From contig NC_031480.1 in assembly GCF_000006565.2 (NCBI RefSeq), forward strand, positions 78,144 to 142,143: a stretch of DNA of 64,000 bases, given 5' to 3'. The stretch is from Toxoplasma gondii ME49. Its lineage: Eukaryota; Apicomplexa; Conoidasida; Eucoccidiorida; Sarcocystidae. Positions within the stretch are counted from its first letter, which is position 1; every line of letters starts with the position of its first letter. Made by a program: the position numbers and the translations under genes. This document shows positions 31,794 to 44,419 of this stretch, one piece after another. Below the pieces are notes generated by a model that was not told the origin of the DNA, did no database searches, and worked only from the letters and a program-made list of their open reading frames with translations.

Positions 31794-34098
31794 TCACTGC
31801 GGAGGCATCAGCGGCGGACGCGCCAGGGACATGCCAGGCAGAACGCCGCGACCGAGAGGCGCGGCGACGAGCTGCGGCGCCGGTCCGCCGACGCCGCGGA
31901 CAGGTCCGGCGAGGCCGACGGGTGCGACCGGCGCGACCGGCGCGAGAGCCGCGCCACGGCCCGCAGGAACTCCGCGGCCGGGGATTGCGTTGGGCGCGAC
32001 CGGTCCGGAGACAGTCTTCGGCTTCGCGGGGGGCGGCGCCTCAGCAGTGAGAGTGAGGATGTTCTCGCCTGAGCGGTGCAGAGAGAGAGAGAGAGAGTCT
32101 CAAATTCAACGCGGATGCAAGTGGAAAGAAGAGAGCCAGGCAAACGCCACGAGCAGCAGAGTCGGGAACGAGTACTGTTCAGGGGAAAAGCTTTTTGGAG
32201 ACAATGCGTTCCAGTTTTACGACGCCGTTGGTGCATGACATGTTCTGGAACTTCAAACTCTCTTTTTGGAAAGAACTTCACAGAGTAAAAAGCTGTTCAC
32301 ATGAAAGTAGCCGTCTGCTGCAAATCCGCGCTCCTCGGCTCCCTGCGCGACAGGCCGCGGATCGCACTCACAGAACCTTCTCCTGCTGTTAGGCTGAAGG
32401 CTCTCGAGCTCGGTTCACTCCCCCCGCCTGAGGACCAGCGAAGGGGGAAGAACGCGCGCCCAGCCTCGCCAGGGAAGCATACAGTCGAGCACAGGTCGAC
32501 GAGGAGAAAGAGACAGCCAGGTGGAGAGAGGGACAGCCAGGTGGAGAGAGCGACAGCCAGGTGGAGAGAGCGACGACGGCAGGAGAGGACCGGAAACGCA
32601 TGGAGGCAGAGAGGAAGCGCCGGAGCTCCAAAGACAGAGAGAGAAACAGGTGGAGACTGGCAGAAAAGCCACAGTGACAGAGTGACAGAGTGACAGAGAG
32701 AGCAGGAGAGAGAGGGAGAGAGGGAGAGAGAGAAGAGGAATGGAGAAAGAGAGCCATGAGCGAGCTGTGCATTTTCAGAGAAGCCTGTGGCGAACCGTGT
32801 GTTTTACGTTTCTTGGCGAGAACGCTCACCTCGAATCATCATGAGGCCGACAGATCGCTTCACTTCCTTCTCCTCCGTCTGATGCTTCCCGTCCGCGAGT
32901 TTGTGGCGAATCTTCAACTTGCGAAACTCCTCCGCATCTGCGAGGACGATGTTCATGTGACGGTCGAAGGCCAAGAGGCTCCCCACCAGCATGCGCGAAT
33001 CCTGCGACCGAAGAGAAGAGCCCACACAGAGACAGCGCCAAGAATACAACAAACCAGAGATTTAAATAAGGCCATGGAAGTTCCAGAAAGAAAGAAGAAC
33101 GGCGTCACCGATACGCAACTTCTGCGCTCCAGAGCAGCGTCGGGCAGGCGGAGATGCAAAAGCCTTTGGTGAAGCCGAAAATCCGAGAGAAGAGAGAAAA
33201 ACGCAGACGCAGCGAGACGACGCTGCAGAGTGCAGCAGACGCAGAGCGAAGGAGAAACGGAGGCAGGAAACGGGAGAAAGGGAAGAGAAAGCGAGTGCCA
33301 AGGAGAGGGGAGACAAAGAAGAGAGCAAAGTAGTGGAGAAAGACTGAAGAAGCAGCGAAGCAACTTCCAAGGGCACCACAAAGGGCGCAGAAAAATCAAT
33401 GACTACGACGAAGGCCTTTTGCGGTGCATGCAACGGCGGCTTAACTGCCCCAAGAGAACGTTTGAGTCGAGGAAGGCGAGTCTGTTTCGAGTTGGTTTTT
33501 TCGCACGACCCTCGACATGACGCTTTCGAGCAGATTAGAAAACCTTGTCACTTAAAAAAGGCAGGACTCCTGGAGAGCGTCTTCTATGCATGTTAGAGAG
33601 GGGGAGAAATCGCTGGGTGCGACTTTGAGGTTTCCGTGAAGCTCGTAAACCTCGCAGTGCGCCCAAGGTGACTCGAACGGCCCTCCAGACCTCACCCCTG
33701 CCTTGCTTTTTCGAGCATTTCGAGACGGCACAGAGACGAAGAGAATACTCATCGTCCGACGCAGCTGGCTAACATAGATACAAGCAGTTCGCTGTTTGCT
33801 TTTTGATGCACCAACTGAAGAACCAAGAAATGCAAATCCACGAACGCGGGTGCTTAGGCAGAAAAATACACATTTCTGCGCGAATATGTGCGAACAGATG
33901 CAAGGACGCCTATGCGCTATTGGTTCCGAGCAAAGAAACAGATGCATGCATGCATAGATACGCAAATGCGCGAACGCTGACGCGTAGAGACTTCTGTGGT
34001 TTCAAAACACACACATGCAGATATGCACACAAATCCCAGACACATGCGTATGTGTAAGTATATTTGTATATACATACACATATATGCATATTTATATG

Positions 34099-34129
<31 letters not shown>

Positions 34130-34287
34130 TCTGTATACGACATGTATATGTATATATATATATATATGGAGAGGAAGAAGCGCAAGATGGGAAGGAGAGA
34201 AGACTGCGAGGGAAGAAGGCCCACCTGCAGACAAACGCGGATCCGGTAGTTGATCCACTGTTGAAGGCGAGCGTTTTTCGACGGCAT
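31794..34287 (-). CDS. SmB: Small nuclear ribonucleoprotein SmB
   Basis: SmB is one of seven Sm proteins that form a ring on U1, U2, U4 and U5 snRNAs in the spliceosome. Three exons on the minus strand: 34225-34287, 32830-33001 and 31794-32068, all in phase, giving 169 residues. Sm motif 1 spans the first intron (LQQWINYRIRVCLQ joined to DSRMLVGSLLAFDRHMNIVL), followed by DAEEFRKLK, a short charged linker and Sm motif 2 (VGLMMIRGENILTLT). The C-terminal third is Pro/Gly/Ala-rich with short repeats (APVAPVAPVG, GRGVPAGRGAAL), as expected for SmB tails, and ends LARPPLMPPQ. The start MPSKNARLQQW is the first ATG in frame and gives the usual short N-terminus. Intron 1 contains a TA array. The opposite strand of the last exon is also open, a shadow of its GC-rich code. 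Confidence 0.93.
32511..32570. repeat. 20-base minisatellite in SmB intron 2
   Basis: The unit GACAGCCAGGTGGAGAGAG plus one variable base occurs three times in a row. A short TGACAGAG repeat follows at about 32676-32698. Both are intronic. Confidence 0.9.
34030..34170. repeat. TA microsatellite in SmB intron 1
   Basis: TA runs with TACACATA and CATACA interruptions lie close to the donor of the first SmB exon, about 55 bases from it. Confidence 0.8.
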
Positions 34288-37200
34288 TTTGGAGAACTTG
34301 TTTCTGAGGAGACGAAGAAGCCGATCCGGCGCAGAGAGAGAGAGAGTCCACGCAGTCGCAAGTGGAGGCGGAACGAGTTCCCGAGACAGAGGAAACGAAA
34401 GAGAGTCGTGGTTCGACGCAGACTGAGAGAAGAAGGACGGAGAACGCACAAGGAAACTGCCGAGTGGACTGCAGCTCGAGGAGAACGGAGGGAGAAAGGA
34501 GCGACGAGGAAAGGAGACAGACAAGACTCGAGCCGCGAAGCGAGAGGGGAAGAAGAGAACCGAGGCGTGACGGCGAGAAACACCCGAGAACGTTGCTGGA
34601 CGCGAGAGGGTCAGGAGAAAATGGAGAAATTGGAGAGGACCGAGTTGACAGAGGCGGCGACGAGCAGGGATAACAAGATGCGGTGCGGTCACAAACGAAC
34701 GGAAAGGACTTCGCGCTTGGAGCAGTGAATGTGCAGACTCTTCGGGAAGATGCAGAGGCAGGAACCGAGAAGCAACCGCTTGGTGCTTTTCTCTCTCTCA
34801 AGCCGAAAAAGCAGAAAAAACGGCGACAGTCAACGCCTGCTTCTCCCGTCTGGAGATCCACTACTGCGATGCGGTGGAGTTTGCGAGGAAAGAGAACGTG
34901 GAGAAGAGGGCGGGCAGGCAATCGGAGACGGGTGCATGCCTTCCATCAGAAGAGCGACGAAAAGAAAAGCGCAGCGCCTTCTGCGAAAGTTGAACGTCGC
35001 GGAAAACAGAAACCGCGCAGAGCCGCCGTCACCCGAGTGTCTGTACACCCCACTAGAAACGCTTCTTTGCGTCACGCTCTTTTCTCCCAGCTGCATGCGC
35101 GCAGAGAGGCTGGCGGCCGCGCCGTTCGCTCGCGAGAGGACCGAGGAAGAAAGAAAACCAGGTGGCTCTCTCGAGTTGCCGAGCGTTTTCGGAGCTAAAT
35201 GATCGAAAGAAGATGACGCACTCTCCCCTTTTGTTCGTCTACACACAGCCTAGTCGCGACAGCTCCACGAGATAGGGGGAAGACTGAAGCAGTGCCTTTC
35301 TTACACAGGGACCTGCGGGAGGCGAGAGGAAAGGACAAACAGTAACTCAGATCACGGAGCCACGGTTTTCTGTGCTCTTCTCAATGGAGTTTAGAGCTAA
35401 CACGACAGAGTCACGGGTTACTCTCTCTAGAAAGCGGTGGTTGTTCTGTCCTACAGTGGCCGGAAGGAGAGTGCCTCGGCTTATATTCGGAGAACACCGC
35501 AGTAGTGCACCGAAAGGGTGAAGACGCGCGACCAGACGTCGCAGCTCTGCCCTTTTTACGCTGTGAGGCTCCAAATCTGCTCAGGAGATGAACTCTGTTT
35601 TTGTCGACTGTTGCGCACTGGCGGTCGGCTCTCGCTTGTGCGACTCTGAGTTCCCCAGGAAGTCTACGCGGCAGAAGAGACTTGGCAGCGTTACTGGAGG
35701 CAACTGACACACACAGTCCACGCAGGAGCAATCGACGACACAGCAGTCGGACTTTCTGAGATGAGGCAGAGTCTCCTTGCGTCTGCGTCGCAGAACTCAG
35801 GAAGGGTGTGGACAGTCTTAAGCGACAGAGGCGCGAGCGTGAGAAGCGCAGTCAGTTCTTCGGTGTTACTTAGAGCTGCGGGGATTTTACAAGCACCACG
35901 GTTTTAGGAAGGAAACTCGTAGCGCGGCAAGACTGGTGTACAGGCAGCTGCTCAGCGTCCGTCGCTCGAGGAGCCTCAGGGACAGCAGCTTCGAGCTGCG
36001 TTCGCTGCTGTTCAGACCCTGCAGAACGGCGACCTGCGGACGGAGAATTCTTCGCAGAACGGACAAGCAGCTCAAGCGCTCGGAGTGCAGATGCCTGCGC
36101 GACGAGACGGATGGACAGAGAGGCGACGCGGGAGAGAGTGAGAGGAGAGCAGGAGGAAGACCGAGAGAGACGGAATACGCAGAGGGAAGGATGGAAGCGA
36201 CGATCTATGGGAGCGCCGGAGGCAGACAGACGAGATACGGCAGCAAGTACAAGGGAGAGAGTGGAACGGAGAACAAGAGTGGAAGCAACGGAGATGAGTT
36301 GAGAGAGACTATGAAAGCGGTTTTAGGTTTTCTTTCTGTGTTCTCTGCATCAGCGGTGCGGCAGAGACGAGCACGCAGCTCGAGTCGACTTCGTTTTCTT
36401 CTCTGGTGTCGGTCGATTTAAGGCGACCTCCGTTCGGCGTAGGGAGTTGAAAACTGAGAGAAGCAAGGAGACTGCAGCTGTTGCTGTGGAGCGGAACCGG
36501 AGAACGGCGTTCACTTTATCGTTGTTCTCCCGCCACTGACCTCTCTTCTGTCCCCACTGAAAAGAACTGGTCCTGGCCTCGCAGCCGGGCGAGAGCGTCG
36601 TTGCGTTCCGTCCTGTTTCTTTTCGTAACGACGCGAGTGTGTGTCATCTCTCCGGCAGCACCCTCGACGAAAAGGTCGAATGGCGCTCAGAAGATTCTCC
36701 CTCTCCCGTCCTCCCCATCCCCCGCGTTGCGTTTTTCCGCGCCGTCCACCCTCTCCCCTCCTCTCCGGTTCACACCCCCCGATGTCTCGGTAAAGGATGA
36801 CCACCCAACAGTCGAGAGAGCGACACAGCGGCTCAAGCGCGATTTTCTCGCGGGTGCGGATCGCGCGGGGAGTCTGTTTTCAACGAGTGCAGAGCCGCGT
36901 TTCTCTTCGCGTGATGACAGGGTCGACAGAAAAGTCGGAAAACGCGACAGCTGGATGCGCGTCTCCGCACAGCTCCTGCACGGGAGGGTGGGAGCCGAAG
37001 AACGGTCGCCAGTGTTCCCGCTGTGCCGGGGTGTCTGTAGACTGGAAAAGGCGTTTTCTCGATTTTTTATTCGCAGAAAGTCTGCGTTCGCACACCACAC
37101 ACACTCTGCGTCGCGTTCGCAACGCTCGGCTGAGCCTGGAGCGGAGACTTCCTCATGTTTCTCCACTCCGCGGGGGGTCGGCTGTTTTCGCAGCACACCT

Positions 37201-37852
37201 CTTCGGAGCCCAGCCGGGTGGGCGAGTGAAACCAAGTCCAAGGCGAGACTTCGCGCATTTCCTTCTGAACTCTTCGGTGCCTTTTCTCCGCGGAAATTGC
37301 CCCGCAAAAAAAACGATTGGCGGACTCGCGCTCCCCGCGGAGAGTCGTCTCCCTCTCACGTCGCCATTCTCCGCATCTCGAGAGAGAAACTTCGGTGTGT
37401 GTTACCGGTGTGACGCCTCTGGGGAACCGGCTGGTGCTTGTCTTCATCTCGACTTGTGTCTCCCGTCCTTTCTCTCTGCACTTTTCCGTCCTTTCTCTCT
37501 GCACTTTTCTCCTGCTGTCTCGTTCTCCGTTTCTTGCCCTTTCTTCGTCGAAGAAACGAGACACCCGACGGCCACTGTGCGTCGCGCCTCGCGTCCATTC
37601 TCTCGTTTTCACCGGCTAGAACGACCGCGACTCCGTTGTCTTTCTGCGGGGGGGACCGTGTCTTCTTCGTGGTTGGAAGATGCCTTCTCGGCTGGCGCCG
37701 TGAGGAAGCGGATTCCACTCAGGAGGCAGAGCGACAAACCAGAAGAAACGCCGCGTTGCTTCTCCGTCAGTAGTCTCAGCAGAGGCAGGACGCAGTTCCT
37801 CTCGCTGTCGGCGACATAGTTCCAGCCGAAAACGCCAGCAAGGAGAGGAACC
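34288..37852. other. Divergent intergenic region between SmB and the next gene
   Basis: 3.5 kb lies between two divergently oriented start codons and probably holds both promoters and 5'UTRs. It is GA-rich near SmB (34300-34700) and CT-rich near the other gene (36500-37600). Several long open frames (for example 36481-37413 and 36797-37819 on +) overlap in different phases and show no domain, so I do not call them. A 23-base CT unit ending TCTGCACTTTT is duplicated at about 37457-37502. Confidence 0.5.
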
Positions 37853-40800
37853 ATGTCGGTGAAAGAAGAGAAGAAGGGAGGACCGAGTGAGGAGGAGGTC
37901 CTCAAGGAGGAGGAGGAGGACCAAGAGGAAATCGACAGACAACGAAATCTCCAAGTTACCGCCGACTACACTCTCATTTCCAGAGGATGTAGGTCTCCTG
38001 CGCCCGTCCGTCTCTCGGTCTACACTGCACATAGAGCTCCAGAAAAATAGCGTTATCGACTCTGATGCGGCCGGTGCCCATGCGCAGGCCTACAGTCGGG
38101 GGGCAGGCAGCTGGCAAAAGGAATTTATACGTACGCAAAGACATACATACATACATTTGCATGTACTTTTGTATCCTCGGCAGCGCAGTTCCAGACCGGT
38201 AACGAAATCCCAGGTTGGAGTTCATCTCCCGACCAGTTGGGGATGTATCTGGATGCTTTCCAGCGCAACGTCGTTTCTCTGTGGTCTGTGATTCAGACGT
38301 CCATTTGTGTAGCTTTCTTTCTCTGTGGTCTGTAATTCAGACGTCCATTTGTGTAGCTTTCTTTTCCTTCAAAATACTCCGATTTGCAGTCGTCTGAGAA
38401 AGAAGCTTGTCAATTCACTGTCCTAGCATTTGCCCTGGACTTGTGGGTTAGGATCTATCGAGGAAGTCTCTCAACGGGCGTTTCTCCTTGTCGACACCGA
38501 GCCTGCGAAGAGTTGTGTCTCCAGAGCGATGAAGTGATGCATGCATGCGTCTTGCGGCCTGGGAGGCAGACGAGTGAGTTCCAAACTTTTTCTGATTTTT
38601 CTCTTTTTCTCCCGCCCTTTGAAAATCTTCTTCAGTGGTGAACATGAACCATGTCGAGCTGGAGGCCTCGCGCGCCCCAGAGGAACTCCCTGCTCCTGCA
38701 GTCGGCGACTGGGTGGAGTCCAAAGCTGCTCACCAAGACGCACAAATTTTCAGGTGAGCGTCAAAGAGACAGAAGCCGGAAGGAACGAGGGGGAGGGGGG
38801 AAGGCGGAAAGGACAGAGGACGTGTAAGAGAACAAGGGAGAAGAAAAACGAGAACAGGAAATGTCCAGGAAAATCGTTCTTTTCTTTTCTGCAGAGCGAA
38901 GGTGGTGGAGAGAAGACGGTGCCCGGAGAACATCTGGGTGTTTCGTCTCCGGTCCCCCGACATGGCCTCGACATACATCGAACCGTTGAAGGTGAGAGAG
39001 CTGCCATCCCAGCGACTTTCTTCGTGGAAGTCTAAAGTTCAAAGGTTTCAAGAAAGCAAACACAAATATGAAGTAAATTTACGCGACAAGCCGACAAAAA
39101 AACTGTCTATGCTCGTCTCGCTAGGTGTCTTCACAGCCGCCTCGGGACCTTTGGAATCATCCTTATTTGTGTAGAACAACTCCTGGCATGTCTGCAAAGG
39201 CATCTGCATATGGAAGATGTATAATCTATATAATTTGTCATATATACATATATATATATATATATTTGTGCGTTTCGCTGGATCTTTCCTGTGGATAAAT
39301 GCATATGTGCATATGCGAGAGAACGGGCGTTTGAAAAAGAAATGTTTTAGACGCTGTGTCATTTCAGACACTGAACTCGCTGGTTTGATCGTCTTCGCTG
39401 CATGCGTTTCGGTTTCCAGTGTTCATTCGATTCTGTGTTTGGTTTTCTTTCTTCACATTTATCTCTCTTTGTTCACCTCCCGCATCTCTCTGCTCGGTTG
39501 TGTCTTTTATCTTTTTTCGGAGCTGCTTCGCTCGAGTTTTGTATCATCTCTCTGAAGAACGGGATGGAGATCGACGGCTCTGCATGCATCGGTTGCTTTC
39601 GTTTTCCTGTGTCTGTTGCCTGGCGCGACTCGGAGAGGATGCAGCACACATTCGATTGGTGTTCCTGGTGGAACTTTGTCTTTTTTTCGCGGATTTCCCT
39701 GCCTCTGCAGCATGTCCGGAAGGACAGCGTCTGGTCGCTCGCGAGAGAGATGGACCTTGCCGGAGGAGTAAGGAAATGAGAGCTATTTGTGCAGAAAAAA
39801 GGAATTACTTCTGTGTTTTCTGGCGAGAAAGAAACGCTCAGACGCGCTGTCTTGCAACCGCGAACGAGCTTCCAGGAGTGCCCTGACTCACACAGTGCTC
39901 TCGTTTTTGCAAAGCAGCATCTGCAAGCTGATGCACCAGTCCACAGATACATGTGGACTCAATAGGAATCGAAAAATGATCTGTCGAGAGCCATAGACAT
40001 TTGCAAATGTGCATGAATGCATGCATGCAAAGGGTGTGTGTAAACTGAGATGCGCGTGCAGAGAAACAGCTGCTGTCCACATGGCTGTTCACCTCCATTT
40101 CTTTTTATTTTTTAGTTTTTCGCGGCAACATGCAAGGAGAAGCAGAGAAGTCCCCAGGGGTTCCTTGAATAGAGATTACCGCAAGAGAAAACTTTTTGCC
40201 TTGAGAGATTTCCCGGTGCACTGGCTGGCGGTGGCCTCTCGATGAATGTGTAGTCGACCTGAATTTTTGAGAATTTTTTGGGAATTTTTTGGGAATTTTG
40301 AGGGGAGAAAGAACGCGTCACTTTGTTTTTTGTGCCTCTGTCAAAGCGACGGCTTCGGCGCGCGAGAGCTCGGTGCTCCTGTGTTTGTCTACAATTCTCC
40401 TTCCGGGTGCCCTGAAGGTCCTCGAGTGTTCGGTCTCATGTTGATGTCGCAGTCTGTCCTGAGTCGAGCTTTTTTGGAATTTCTCTCGCGACATGCGTGG
40501 AGTCTCAGAAGAGGTACGCTTCGCCGACGCGCCTGCCGCAAGACAAGGTTCGCTCTCTTTCCTGCTTCCGCGCTTGTTGTGTTTCAGCGCAAGACAAGAC
40601 GCTTCTCTCAACAGCCGCGACGGCCGAAGTCGACGCCTTCGGGGAACAGTCGAAGCCAAGTGACAGGTTCTGCTTCTCCACGATCTTCGTCTGAGGTTTC
40701 AAATCGACAGCGCTCTGAGCAGTCTTCTCTCCCGGCAGAAGAGTCTCCTTCTGACCCCCCCGCCTGTCCTGCCTTCGTCTCTTCTCCTCTTCCGTCTCTT

Positions 40801-41712
40801 CCTTCTCCTCTTCCGTCTCTTCCTTCTCCTTCCTCTCTTCCTTCCTGTACTTCCGCTGTCTCCCCAGCTCCGTCCTTCGAGACTTCTTCGGAGTCTGGAG
40901 CACTCGAGGGCCAGCGGAGGAGAAAGACGACGGGGGACGAAGGCGAGGCGAGGGCGCGTGAGTCTCCAGGCGGCGGCCTGTTCGTTCTGCCTGGGAAGCA
41001 GGCTGGATGCGCGCATCTCGGCGTTTCTCCTTCGCGCGCGTCCTTTCCTCGCAGGTCACTGCCTGCGTACCACTACCTCGAAAAGATGTTGAAGCGCACA
41101 AAACTCGCGTTGCCGACTCGGCCTTCGGCTGCTCAGTTCTCTCCTCTCTCGGCCTCCCCGGCGGCCGCGGTCTCCTGCTCGCGGCGGATCGGCAGCGACT
41201 CGGATCGTTCGCGGCGTCCGTCCTTCGGCGAGAACGTCGACATCAGCAACGCGCAGAACGCAGAACGAGGAGGAAACGCAGCCTTCCTCTCGGAGGCCTC
41301 GACGCAAGGCGTCTGCTGGGCTCCCGCCCAGAAGAAAGTTCGTCTCTCTGCCGACGGTCAACCGCAGAGAGCAAATGCGCAGCTGCTTGCGGATCTCCTG
41401 TCGAGGTCGACCCAGCAGAGAGAAGGGCAGACGCTTTGCGACAGCCAAATACCTGTGTCGCCGGAGAAGGAGACTTTGAAACGCATCCCGGAAGCAGCGA
41501 GAGAAATCGAGCGTCCGGCTCCAGGCAAAGAGGAGAACGAGAGGGAGACGCTGGCCAAGCAGGTCGCTGGCGAAGTCGAAGTGAAGACGCGCAAAGAGGT
41601 GAAGAACGCAGGACAGAAATCTTCTCTCTCTCCAGTCTCCTCGCCCATCACACGAGGCAGAGCGACTCTGCCTGTCAGCACACTGGTCGGAGTCGGGGGG
41701 ACAGAGGAGTAG
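37853..41712 (+). CDS. Unrecognised multi-exon gene
   Basis: A chain of exons keeps phase: first exon from ATG 37853 (MSVKEEKKGGPSEEEVLKEE..., donor uncertain, about 38020), then 38189-38287, 38390-38446, 38525-38573, 38636-38753, 38895-38991, 39711-39767, 40116-40159 and 40347-41712. Readable pieces are PGWSSSPDQLGMYLDAFQRN, KEACQFTVLAFALDLW, VGDWVESKAAHQDAQIFRAK, CPENIWVFRLRSPDMASTYI, VRKDSVWSLAREMDL and GLMLMSQSVLSRAFLEFLSR. These look like a compact folded domain, followed by a long Ser/Pro-rich and charged tail ending VGVGGTEE and TAG. I recognise no family. The join before 40347 uses an AAG acceptor and is weak. After 40513 (AGAG|GTACGC) there is an alternative 74-base intron that would replace the tail by a short end. 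The acidic N-terminus has a fair start context (ACCATGT). Confidence 0.5.
38274..38361 (+). repeat. 44-base tandem duplication across a likely 5' splice site
   Basis: TTTCTCTGTGGTCTGTG... (38274-38317) is followed directly by a second copy (38318-38361) that differs at one base (GTGATT versus GTAATT). The first copy contains the end of exon 38189-38287 and its donor; the second duplicates that donor in the intron. Confidence 0.9.
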
Positions 41713-44419
41713 AGCAATCCTTGGACAGGAGAGACGGGGAAGCTGGAAGAGAGCAAAACAAAGAAGAGACGAGTGCGAGCGAGGTTCCAGAGACAGACAG
41801 AGAAAAGGAAAAGTTCGAAAAGAGAGAGGGCAAGTCGAGGAAGAAATGGTCTGGCTCTGAACATCGCAGAGGAAAAGTGAAGACGGTAGCGAGGCTGTGA
41901 GGCTCGCTGTGCGTCGATGTTGTTTGAAGACAAGGAAGCTTTCGTTTTCGACTTCTGGAAGTGGAAAGGCAAGTCGTTTGTTTCCCCTTTCGCGCGTCCT
42001 TGACGTTGTCACTCTTTCGCGACACAGACTCTTGAAAGCCGCGCGCGGCTGTGGCGCGCGTCTCGTCATGAGGAAACGGCGTTGTCGCAGAGACACCGCA
42101 TGCATGCACAGATCTGTAAAGACACAGCATATACCTGGTCCGCGCAGAAGCGCGCGTCTTCGTCCATCGGCCTCCACTGTGAAGCCGAAGGAGCTTTGTC
42201 TCGCCTTCGCACTTGGAGAGGCAGCATCTGCTCGCGAAAAGTCCTCAAATCGATTCGCCTGCGTCGGCGCGAAGCCAGGTCACATCCGAGACCTCTGAGG
42301 TTCTCGAGTCTCCGAATTTGACTGAGCGGCTTTCTCTCAGAAGCCATTCTGTTTCAGCAGCAAAAAGTAGCACTACGAAATAGGCTTGAAACTCGCTTCT
42401 AGTTCACAGGCGTATCCTCCTCTCACAGTCAGACTCGCATGCAGAGAAGGCGATCGGTTTACTGCTCACCTGTCTCGCCGGCAGCACACGGCAGTCCATT
42501 CATCTAGCTTTACGCAAGGGTGAAGTACGTATTTTGTTTCGTTGTCGTGACTCCGTTCGGATCTTACCTCTGCAGATTCCCCTGATGTTCTGTGCTCGAT
42601 CCATGTAAGGTGTGAGACGAGGAGGAGAGATGGCGAGACAAAAGTGACAGCGCGCGCTTTTCGCGGTTTCTGTGAAATCGGCTGCCTCCTCATCTATCAG
42701 GCTGTCTCAGCGGAGGCAATTTTCCGCCTAGAGAAAACTGTGAAAGGGTGGGCGACGAGAGGGAAGAGAGAAGACGCAGGTGGAGTCTGGAGAAGAGTGA
42801 TCGCGTCTGTGTGTACGCGAGACAGAAGATACGCAGAACGTTACTGGTTGGCTCCCCATCCTCAACACTGGAAACGCGCGTTTTTGTCTCTGAAAAATCA
42901 TTGGAAAAAAGGCGTGACGGGCGCGCACGAGGAGTCGTTTCCTTCATTTGAAAACGCAGCCGTTCGAGAACAGTCTACTGAAGACACTCCTCTCTCTTCT
43001 GGCTGTAGAACTACAGCGACCAACAAGGAAATCTAATCCTTTTCGAGTCGATCTGCACATACGCTGCTTTCCCCCATCTTGTACATGGAGGACTACCGGA
43101 GATGCCCACAGAAAAAGAGGTATCTTTTCTGCGTTTGACTGTGTAGAGGCCTCTGAAGAGTTCCGATCTGCAGGATGTATACAAAAGGGTGAATATGCCC
43201 CCGTTTTGGGAAAGACCTGCCTCGACGGACATGTTTACTCAAGGCGTCATCTGTCTACAGTTTGCTCTGCCGTCTCCCCGCTCTCTCGCGACGGCGGGAG
43301 TCACCCCAGGTGAAACTGGATTTCTTCTTGCCATCGCGTGCATCCTGTTTCTCTCCCGAGTGGAAAAGAACGAGAGATGGATCTACTAGGCGTTCGACTA
43401 AAAATGGGCGCTAAGACCGTGAATTACCTTTCTCGAGTCGAAGCTCTGTCGCGCCTTCTCTCCCTCACATCGCATGGAGTGGCTCCGGCTGTTGTTTTCT
43501 GACGCGACTTCTCATCGGTAATTCTCTCCTCTCTCCTGCTCACTTTTCTCATCGGGAATTCTCTCCTCCCTCCTGTTCACTGTCTTCCCTGTCTCTGACG
43601 GGGTGTGCGTCTTGTTCGATCTAGGAGACACCCGTTCTTCTCGACAACTGCAGTCTGTTCTCTGCGAAACTCTCGTCTCCAGTGTTTTTCCGAGTCACTG
43701 CTTCAGGCAGGACAAGAAGAGAGACTCGCTTCACACATACCCCACCTCCAAGCGGAGAAAAAAAGGCTCCTGTGTCGTCTCTGCTCTCCGGCCGGTGTTA
43801 GCTGGCCTGTGGAGGAGGAGACACGAGACTGTTCTTTTTTTTTCGCCGAGCGTATCGTATCCGGCGTCTCGGTCGCCGGGAGAGAGGAGGGCCTTGGGAG
43901 AGCCGCGCGAGACTTCTCCCGCCGTCATGTCTCTCTCTTTCTCCTCTTCTGCGCGTTGCTTGGTTGGGCGCGGTGTCTCCGCGTATCTTTTTCCTGCGCC
44001 TCCATCGTTTTTCTCGTCTTCTGCTCCTCGATTCGGCCACCGTCGGCCTCGCTCTTTGTTTTTTCGGTGTGAAAAAAGGGGAGACGCGAACCTCTCTCCG
44101 TGTGTGGTTCTCGCTCAAGTTCAAGACCCAGCAGGGTCCAGTCCGCGAGTAGTGGGAGAGAGAGAGAGCGGTCGCGGGCAGCTCCTGGACGGAGGGGGGT
44201 AGTAGAGACGTCTTGTACGTCTCTCTTTTTCTGCGCTTTGCATGTGTCGTCTGCTCGCGGAGTCGTCGCGGCCAGGGAAACGAGAAAAATCGCGTTTCCT
44301 CCCGGAGAAAAATTCTAAAAACGCGTCGGTGTCTCGGAGTGTCTGTCCGCCTTTCCTCACCACACCCGCTGTTTCGCGGCGCCTTCGCTTCCGCGGCCAG
44401 ACGATCGTCGAGGCCTTCA
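41713..44419. other. Intergenic region upstream of ThrRS
   Basis: This holds the 3' flank of the preceding gene and the ThrRS promoter region. Open frames of about 120-130 codons at 42644-43036 and 42948-43313 (+) have no recognisable domain or convincing splice context. A diverged duplication (CTTCTCATCGG..AATTCTCTCCTC, about 36 bases) lies at 43508-43580. GCATGC palindromes occur at 42101-42115 and near 42437. Confidence 0.5.

Noticed and set aside
31806..32072. Gly/Pro/Ala-rich + strand frame (RGAATSCGAGPPTPRTG)
   Set aside because: It is the antisense shadow of the Pro/Gly-rich C-terminal exon of SmB, whose Sm motifs and splice phases are clear on the minus strand.
36481..37819. Two overlapping + strand open frames of more than 300 codons
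   Set aside because: They overlap in different phases with no recognisable domain. Position and composition fit the promoter/5'UTR of the gene starting at 37853.
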